Assembly: GCA_015494335.1 (NCBI GenBank)
Contig: WGBK01000176.1
Span: 1 to 11,179 of the forward strand
Direction of reading: 5' to 3'
Source of the DNA: Gammaproteobacteria bacterium
GTDB lineage: Bacteria > Pseudomonadota > Gammaproteobacteria > GCA-001735895
Length of the DNA stretch: 11,179 bases
The first letter of the stretch is position 1; each line of letters begins with the position of its first letter. The notes below the pieces were generated by a model. That model saw only the letters and a program-made list of their open reading frames with translations. It had not been told where the DNA came from and did no database searches. The position numbers and the translations under genes were made by a program. This document shows positions 7,231-11,179 of this stretch, in pieces.

Positions 7231-7253
7231 CAGAGGGTCTGGGACAACATCAG
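7214..7253. repeat. 20-bp tandem duplication at the arsR-rhodanese junction
   Basis: Two adjacent 20-bp units, 7214-7233 and 7234-7253, match at 18 of 20 positions. On the plus strand the first begins AGGATCTGGGACAGCATC and the second AGGGTCTGGGACAACATC. The two differences are at 7217/7237 and 7227/7247. Each unit carries one minus-strand ATG in the same context (CTGATG.TGTCCCAGA). The right-hand copy also contains the arsR stop, and the left-hand copy the rhodanese start. Confidence 0.9.
7230..7250 (-). CDS. Possible six-residue mini-ORF linking arsR and rhodanese translation
   Basis: On the minus strand the arsR stop (7252-7250) overlaps an ATG at 7250-7248 as TGATG. That ATG opens the reading frame Met-Leu-Ser-Gln-Thr-Leu, stop at 7232-7230. 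Its TGA overlaps the rhodanese ATG (7230-7228), again as TGATG. The peptide repeats the rhodanese N-terminus (Met-Leu-Ser-Gln-Ile-Leu) because the segment is duplicated. It has no obvious Shine-Dalgarno sequence of its own and would rely on coupling from arsR. Whether it is translated is unknown. Confidence 0.35.
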   Translation of the reverse strand: MLSQTL

Positions 7254-7579
7254 TTCGTGCAGAACACTTCTTGCATCATGCTGATCAGCCGCAACGTGCG
7301 CGCGTCACCGACGCGGTAATAGACACGATTGGCATCCTTGCGAGAGGACAGGATGCCCTTGTCGCGCAGGATCGCCAGGTGCTGGGATATATTGCTCTGG
7401 GAGGTACCGACGCTCTCCACGATACCCTGCACGCTGACCTCCTGGTCACCAAGGGTGCAGAGGATCTTCAGGCGCAGCGGATGCGACATCGCCTTCAGCG
7501 AACGCGAGGCGCGTTCGATGTCTTCTTCGCGGGTCAACAGCTGCGGCGTTTCGCCGGGGAGTACACTATCGAGCTTCAT
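7250..7579 (-). CDS. ArsR/SmtB-family regulator of the BigR/YgaV/SqrR (persulfide-sensing) type
   Basis: This 109-residue winged-helix repressor has the ArsR core. Helices around AMSHPLRLKILCTLGDQEVSV (30-50) lead to the recognition helix region GTSQSNISQHLAILRDKGIL (58-77) and the wing SRKDANRVYYRV (79-90). It has exactly two cysteines, Cys41 in LKILCTL and Cys107 in QEVFCTN near the C-terminus. From memory these sit where E. coli YgaV (MSHPKRLLILC ... NVYCP), BigR and SqrR carry the pair that forms a di- or polysulfide link on persulfide sensing. The typical metal-binding motif ELCVCDL of arsenic or zinc/cadmium sensors is absent. It is followed after 19 bp by a membrane rhodanese gene, as ygaV is by ygaP. 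The family and dithiol type are well supported; the ligand is inferred. Confidence 0.88.
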   Translation of the reverse strand: MKLDSVLPGETPQLLTREEDIERASRSLKAMSHPLRLKILCTLGDQEVSVQGIVESVGTSQSNISQHLAILRDKGILSSRKDANRVYYRVGDARTLRLISMMQEVFCTN

Positions 7580-7585
7580 TGTGAC

Positions 7586-7603
7586 TATTTAATCAATTAC
7601 TTA
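7586..7603. promoter_or_regulatory. AT-rich imperfect dyad, candidate operator of the ArsR-family regulator
   Basis: The sequence TATTTAAT-CA-ATTACTTA is an imperfect inverted repeat (arms TAnnTAAT / ATTAnnTA). It overlaps the proposed -10 and transcript start of arsR and lies 7 bp before the arsR ATG. ArsR-family repressors commonly bind AT-rich dyads in this position and regulate themselves. It does not match the ATTC-N8-GAAT pattern I recall for Rhodobacter SqrR, so the assignment rests on position and symmetry only. Confidence 0.4.
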
Positions 7604-7628
7604 TATTAGGCAACCATTATGGTGTATG
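7600..7628 (-). promoter_or_regulatory. Candidate promoter of the arsR-rhodanese-grxC operon
   Basis: On the minus strand TATAAG (7605-7600) matches five of six -10 bases, and CATACA (7628-7623) is a partial -35 at a 17-bp spacing. This puts the transcript start near 7593, about 14 bases before the arsR ATG. An alternative -35, TTGCCT (7613-7608), would need a poorer -10 (TTAAAT, 7592-7587, 15-bp spacing). The stretch is conspicuously AT-rich compared with the genes around it. No clear Shine-Dalgarno sequence precedes the arsR ATG. Confidence 0.4.
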
Positions 7629-7637
7629 CCCCGGCCT

Positions 7638-7652
7638 TTGTCTAGCAGACAA
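7638..7652. repeat. Perfect 6+3+6 inverted repeat in the arsR-envC intergenic region
   Basis: TTGTCT (7638-7643) and AGACAA (7647-7652) are exact reverse complements separated by AGC. No T-run follows on either strand, so a terminator is unlikely. A protein-binding site is more plausible. Two smaller dyads lie nearby: ACCAT-T-ATGGT at 7613-7623 and CGCCA-TT-TGGCG at 7703-7714. Confidence 0.45.
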
Positions 7653-7671
7653 CCATCAAATAAGTACGGGG

Positions 7672-7698
7672 ATTCGAACCATTCGTCCGATTCGGGCC
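7672..7698 (+). repeat. Three ATTCG units at exact 9-bp spacing
   Basis: ATTCGAACC (7672-7680), ATTCGTCCG (7681-7689) and ATTCGGGCC (7690-7698) follow one another without gaps, sharing ATTCG and mostly the ending CC. They lie between the arsR promoter and the envC start. Function is unknown. Nine bases is not a helical turn, so three bound subunits on one face would not be expected. Confidence 0.4.
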
Positions 7699-7766
7699 CG
7701 GTCGCCATTTGGCGGCATTTTGGTTATCATCCAGTGCCTCGCCTGCTCCCTGCGAAACACCCCCTG

Positions 7767-8933
7767 ATGCGCCTGCCGATCCTGCTATTCCTCTGTCTTG
7801 GCCTTGCCACGCAGGCCGTCGCCTCGAGCGACCAGCGCGAACTCAAGCAGCGCCAGCTCAAGCAACTCAACCAGCGCATCGAACAGCTGAGACAACAGCT
7901 CGAGAACAAGCAGAACAGCAAGTCGGAACAGGCGCGCAAGCTGCGCCAGGTCGAGAAACGAATCGGCAAGCTGGCCCGCGACATGCGCAGCACCCGCCAG
8001 GCCATCCGCAAGCAGCAGAAGCAGCTCGACCAGCTGCAAAAGCAGAAACGCGATTTGCAGCAATCCATGGCCGAGCACCGCCGCCAGCTGGCCGAATACA
8101 TCCGCAACGCCTACCGACAGGGGCGCAACGAGCAGCTCAAACTGCTGTTTTCCCAGAGCGATCCGACCCGGCTGCAGCGCAATCTTGCCTACTACCGATA
8201 CCTGGGTCGCCAGCGCGAGCAGTTGATCGACCAGTCAAAGCAGGATTTCGAGGTACTGAGGCAACATGAGGCGCGCATCGCCAAGGCACGGCAGGCCCTG
8301 CAACATGAACTCGACCGCCAGCGCAAGCAGAAGCAGCGCCTGGACCGGGACCGCGAGCAGCGCCGCCGCATTCTTGCCGAGCTGGACAAGGAACTGACCC
8401 GCAAGGGCCGCAAGCTGGCCCAGCTCGAGGAGAACGCGCGCAACCTGCGGCAATTGATCGACTCCCTCGGGCAACTGCTCGAGAAGGCTCCTGCCACGAC
8501 CCGGCCGCAACAGAAATTCTCCAAGCTGCGCGGCAAGCTGTCCTGGCCGGTCAAGGGCAAGGTGCGCAAGCTGTTCGGCAAGCGCAAGCCGCCTTCCAAC
8601 CTGCGCTGGCAGGGCGTGCTGATCCTGGCTCCGCCCGGCAACAATGTGCGCGCCGTGGCGCGCGGACGCGTCGCCTTTGCCGACTGGCTGCGCGGTTACG
8701 GCAACCTGATCATTATCGACCACGGCGACGGTTACCTGTCGCTCTACGGCCACAACGAGGCCCTGTTCAAGCAGACCGGCGAATGGGTGGAACCCGGCGA
8801 TATCATCGGCAGCATCGGCGACAGTGGCGGCCAGCGGGAACCGGCGCTGTACTTCGAGATCCGTCGCAAGGGCAAGCCGCTCAATCCCTCGCGCTGGTGC
8901 CGCAGCCGCAACTGGTTCCGCAACCTGTCCTGA
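7767..8933 (+). CDS. envC: EnvC-like murein hydrolase activator (coiled coil plus degenerate LytM/M23 domain)
   Basis: In enteric bacteria EnvC activates the amidases AmiA/AmiB at the septum, so that daughter cells separate. The 388-residue product has a signal peptide (MRLPILLFLCLGLATQAVAS), a long Gln/Arg/Lys-rich coiled coil (about 22-230) and a C-terminal LytM domain (about 257-380). The metal-binding residues of active M23 peptidases are largely lost. The HxxxD site reads WQGVLIL, and the final HxH reads LYFEI, so its first His is Tyr (about residue 362). The HGDGYLSLYGH segment is kept. E. coli EnvC shows the same pattern (RWKGMVI, LYFEI), so the protein should be an activator and not a hydrolase. 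An upstream start at 7626 is rejected because only the ATG at 7767 puts the signal peptide first. ctpA follows after 88 bp. Confidence 0.93.
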   Translation: MRLPILLFLCLGLATQAVASSDQRELKQRQLKQLNQRIEQLRQQLENKQNSKSEQARKLRQVEKRIGKLARDMRSTRQAIRKQQKQLDQLQKQKRDLQQSMAEHRRQLAEYIRNAYRQGRNEQLKLLFSQSDPTRLQRNLAYYRYLGRQREQLIDQSKQDFEVLRQHEARIAKARQALQHELDRQRKQKQRLDRDREQRRRILAELDKELTRKGRKLAQLEENARNLRQLIDSLGQLLEKAPATTRPQQKFSKLRGKLSWPVKGKVRKLFGKRKPPSNLRWQGVLILAPPGNNVRAVARGRVAFADWLRGYGNLIIIDHGDGYLSLYGHNEALFKQTGEWVEPGDIIGSIGDSGGQREPALYFEIRRKGKPLNPSRWCRSRNWFRNLS

Positions 8934-8988
8934 GCCGGCCCCGGGTGAACATTTCTCCATCCAGTGGGTCAAAACGGTCCGTTTGGGC

Positions 8989-9015
8989 TACAATAGCCGA
9001 CTGATTCGAAAGGAG
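8989..9015 (+). promoter_or_regulatory. Possible -10 element and strong ribosome binding site of ctpA
   Basis: TACAAT at 8989-8994 matches five of six bases of the -10 consensus and lies 27 bp before the ctpA ATG. The region 17-18 bp upstream (TGGGTC at 8965-8970) is a poor -35. AAAGGAG at 9009-9015, spaced 6 bp from the ATG, is a clear Shine-Dalgarno sequence and fixes the start at 9022. Confidence 0.45.
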
Positions 9016-9021
9016 AATTCC

Positions 9022-10365
9022 ATGTTCAAGCACCTGAGGTCGTCCACCCTGTTCATTTCCGGCATGCTGATCGGCCTGACCCTGGCCATCGGCCACAGCG
9101 TGTTCGCGCTGAAGGACGAGCAACAGCAGGCCCAGAGCATCCCCTACGAGGAGCTGCAAACCTTCACCGATGTCATGTCCCGTATCAAGCAGGACTATGT
9201 CGAACCGGTGAAGGACAAGAAACTGCTCGAGGACAGTATCCGCGGCATGCTCGCCGGACTCGATCCCCATTCGGCCTACCTCAACCCCGAGGAATTCAAG
9301 GAACTGCGAATCGGCACCACCGGCCAGTTCGGCGGACTCGGCATCGAGGTGACGATGGAAGGCGGCCTGGTCAAGGTGGTGGCGCCCATCGATGATACCC
9401 CGGCCTCGCGCGCCGGCATCAAGGCCGGCGACCTGATCATCCGCATCGACGACAAGCCGGTGAAGGGCCTCACCCTCAACGACGCGGTCAAGCTGATGCG
9501 CGGCAAGCCCGGCACCGACATCAAGCTCACCATCGTGCGCGAAGGCGAGCCGGAAACCATCGAGATGACCATCACCCGCGAGATCATCCGCACCAAGAGC
9601 GTCAAGAGCCGCTCTCTGGAACCCGGCTTCGGCTATGTGCGCATCTCCAGCTTCCAGTCCCGCACCGCCACCGACCTGCTCAAGGCCATCAGCGAACTGC
9701 AGGACAAGGAAACCCTGAAGGGCCTGGTGCTCGACCTGCGCAACAACCCCGGTGGCGTGCTCAATGGCGCGGTGGGCGTATCCGACGCCTTCCTCGACGA
9801 TGGCCTGATCGTCTACACCAAGGGCCGCGTTGCCGACTCCAACATGAAGTACACGGCCACGCCCGGTGACGCCCTCAACGGCAAGCCGCTGGTGGTGCTG
9901 GTCAACGGCGGTTCCGCCTCGGCTTCCGAGATCGTCGCCGGCGCCCTGCAGGATCACAAGCGGGCCATCATCATGGGTCGCAAGACCTTCGGCAAGGGCT
10001 CGGTGCAGACTATCCAGGAACTGCGCAACGGCGGTGCCGTGAAACTCACCACCGCCCGTTACTTCACCCCCAGCGGCCGCTCGATTCAGGCCCAGGGCAT
10101 CGAACCCGACATCAAGCTGCGCGCCATCAAGCTCGCCAAGATCAACAAGGACGGGCCCAAGTTGCTGAAGGAAAAGGATCTCGAACGCCATCTGGCCAAC
10201 CCCAACGGCGGCAGCGAAGAAAAGGCCAGCAAGGCAGAAGAGGCCAAGAAGAAGGCCGAAGAGATCGATCGAGCCGAGACCGAGCTGTCGCAGAAGGATT
10301 ACCAGCTCTATGAAGCCCTGACCCTGCTCAAGGGCCTTTCCATCGCCGAACAGATGAAACAATAG
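9022..10365 (+). CDS. ctpA: CtpA, S41-family carboxy-terminal processing protease with PDZ domain
   Basis: This periplasmic serine protease trims or degrades exported proteins; in Pseudomonas, CtpA degrades peptidoglycan hydrolases. The 447-residue product begins with a signal peptide or anchor (about 8-28). Next is the N-terminal cap with IKQDYVEPV and GMLAGLDPHSAYL, then a PDZ domain (about 100-185, FGGLGIEV ... AGIKAGDLIIRIDDKPV). The catalytic S41 domain carries LRNNPGGVL, the nucleophile Ser298 in NGGSASASEIVAGAL and Lys325 in GRKTFGKGSVQT. The family marker RYFTPSGRSIQAQGIEPD follows. The tail has a Lys/Glu/Ala-rich segment (about 398-420). The long frame open upstream from 8824 overlaps envC and is rejected because of the strong ribosome binding site before 9022. 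Together with envC and yibQ it forms an envelope-maintenance block. Confidence 0.95.
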   Translation: MFKHLRSSTLFISGMLIGLTLAIGHSVFALKDEQQQAQSIPYEELQTFTDVMSRIKQDYVEPVKDKKLLEDSIRGMLAGLDPHSAYLNPEEFKELRIGTTGQFGGLGIEVTMEGGLVKVVAPIDDTPASRAGIKAGDLIIRIDDKPVKGLTLNDAVKLMRGKPGTDIKLTIVREGEPETIEMTITREIIRTKSVKSRSLEPGFGYVRISSFQSRTATDLLKAISELQDKETLKGLVLDLRNNPGGVLNGAVGVSDAFLDDGLIVYTKGRVADSNMKYTATPGDALNGKPLVVLVNGGSASASEIVAGALQDHKRAIIMGRKTFGKGSVQTIQELRNGGAVKLTTARYFTPSGRSIQAQGIEPDIKLRAIKLAKINKDGPKLLKEKDLERHLANPNGGSEEKASKAEEAKKKAEEIDRAETELSQKDYQLYEALTLLKGLSIAEQMKQ

Positions 10366-10378
10366 GCAAGGAAGCGTC

Positions 10379-11179
10379 ATGATGCGCCGCCTGCTGATCG
10401 CCTTGCTGCTGACGCTGCCAGGCCTTGGCCAGGCGGCGCAAAAACCCTTGCTGGCGCTGGTCATCGACGACCTGGGCTATTCCTGGAATCAGGCGCGGCA
10501 GGCCCTGGAGCTGCCCGGCAACCACAGCTACGCCATCATCCCCGACACCCTCTACGACGAACGCATCGCCCGTCTCGGGGCGCGCATGAAGAGGGAGCTG
10601 CTGCTGCACATCCCGATGCAATCCTCCAGCAACCTCGCGCTGGAACCCACCACCCTCAACGACGGCATGGACGAGAACGAGCTTACCGCCCAGGTCGAAC
10701 GCATGCTGCGCCGCCTGCCCAAGGTACGCGGCATCAACAACCACATGGGCAGCCGTCTCACCAGCGAGGGCTACATCATGCGCCCGGTGATGGAAACCAT
10801 CCGCCGGCTCGACCCGTCGCTCTACTTTCTCGACAGCAAGACCACCGGTCACAGCCAGGCCTACCTGCAGGCCCTGTTGACGGGCGTGCCGACCCTGCAG
10901 CGCGATATCTTCCTCGACAATGATCCGCAGCCGGAAGCCATGGCCATCCAGGTCCGTCGCTGGCAGCGCAAGGCCGAGAAACAGGGCTGGGCCATCGCCA
11001 TTGCCCATCCGCATCAGGCCACCCTCGACTACCTGCAGCAGGTGCTCCCGAAACTGCTTGAAAACTACCGCATGGTGACCCTTTCACAATTGTTCGCCCT
11101 GCTCAACCCGGAGAAGACCACATGGCCAAAACAGTACTTGTCCCGCTTGCCGATGGCTTCGAGGAACTCGAAGCCATAA
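10379..11179 (+). CDS. yibQ: YibQ-like divergent polysaccharide deacetylase family protein
   Basis: This 266-residue exported protein belongs to the divergent polysaccharide deacetylase family (NodB-like barrel), often found beside envC and ctpA. Its substrate is not established. A short signal peptide (about 1-20, ending GLGQAAQ) precedes LALVIDDLGYS with Asp30-Asp31. Further family blocks are ELLLHIPMQ (73-81), RGINNHMGSRLTS (117-129), LYFLDSKTTGHSQAY (148-162) and AIAIAHPHQATLDYL (206-219). These supply the Asp and His residues expected around a metal site. ATG codons at 10379 and 10382 are both possible, with AAGGA just upstream. The last 19 codons overlap the start of the next gene. The stop TAA is the last three bases of the window. 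Confidence 0.9.
   Translation: MMRRLLIALLLTLPGLGQAAQKPLLALVIDDLGYSWNQARQALELPGNHSYAIIPDTLYDERIARLGARMKRELLLHIPMQSSSNLALEPTTLNDGMDENELTAQVERMLRRLPKVRGINNHMGSRLTSEGYIMRPVMETIRRLDPSLYFLDSKTTGHSQAYLQALLTGVPTLQRDIFLDNDPQPEAMAIQVRRWQRKAEKQGWAIAIAHPHQATLDYLQQVLPKLLENYRMVTLSQLFALLNPEKTTWPKQYLSRLPMASRNSKP
11122..11179 (+). CDS. DJ-1/PfpI (YajL/ThiJ-like) family protein, 5' fragment
   Basis: Nineteen codons are visible before the window ends: Met-Ala-Lys-Thr, then VLVPLADGFEELEAI. This matches the first strand and the conserved acidic element of DJ-1/YajL proteins (compare E. coli YajL, ALVCLAPGSEETEAV), including the Glu that contacts the nucleophilic Cys. That Cys lies outside the window. A GGAG at 11110-11113, 8 bp before the ATG, supports the start. 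The gene begins inside the 3' end of yibQ in a different frame. Confidence 0.75.
   Translation, partial: MAKTVLVPLADGFEELEAI

Noticed and set aside
7668..7690. GGGGATTCGAACC looks like the T-arm of a tRNA gene on the minus strand.
   Set aside because: The T-stem pairs over only about two bases, the would-be acceptor strand (GTACTTA) has no 5' partner, and no anticodon or D-arm precedes it. The likeness comes from the TTCGAA palindrome.
8881..10464. A 527-residue minus-strand open frame opposite ctpA.
   Set aside because: The plus strand encodes a complete S41 protease with catalytic Ser and Lys and a strong ribosome binding site. The antisense frame is a byproduct of codon bias.
10328..11014. 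A 228-residue minus-strand open frame opposite yibQ.
   Set aside because: It lies antisense to a gene with a signal peptide and conserved deacetylase-family motifs, and shows no recognisable features of its own.

Overview
The window is high-GC, gene-dense bacterial chromosome. The gene content and order (an MSHA-type pilus block, trmL, and a rhodanese-grxC-secB-gpsA string beside envC-ctpA-yibQ) point to a gammaproteobacterium. The last two groups match the enteric yibN-grxC-secB-gpsA and envC-yibQ neighbourhood, but cysE and gpmI are missing here. A sulfur-oxidising or Chromatiales-like host is possible, given the persulfide-sensor-type ArsR protein beside a rhodanese, but that is inference. 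There is no insertion sequence, CRISPR array, rRNA or recognisable tRNA, and no gene-free stretch above 300 bases.

Region 1 (1-4207, minus strand) is a tightly packed MSHA type IV pilus biogenesis operon, mshI - pilN-like - mshJ - mshK - mshL. mshL runs off the left edge. The genes overlap or nearly touch. The products form the platform from a cytoplasmic PilM/GspL-like protein, through two bitopic PilN/PilO-like proteins and a periplasmic MshK, to the outer-membrane secretin.

Region 2 (4395-5884) holds trmL (plus strand, tRNA wobble 2'-O-methyltransferase), divergent from mshI and convergent with gpsA.

Region 3 (7579 down to 4883, minus strand) is a probable operon: ArsR-family regulator - membrane rhodanese - grxC - secB - gpsA. 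The regulator has the two cysteines expected of BigR/YgaV/SqrR persulfide sensors. At the junction between it and the rhodanese gene is a 20-bp tandem duplication. It creates a six-residue mini-ORF linked to both neighbours by TGATG overlaps.

Region 4 (7580-7766) is a 187-bp divergent intergenic region, AT-rich beside arsR, with several short dyads and AACCAT/ATTCG repeats.

Region 5 (7767-11179, plus strand) is envC (amidase activator with a degenerate LytM domain), ctpA (S41 PDZ protease), yibQ (divergent polysaccharide deacetylase) and the first 19 codons of a DJ-1/PfpI gene that starts inside the 3' end of yibQ. This is a cell-envelope and peptidoglycan-remodelling block.

Most genes belong to well-known families. 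The parts most worth a second look are the arsR-rhodanese module, its mini-ORF junction and its dyad-rich promoter region.
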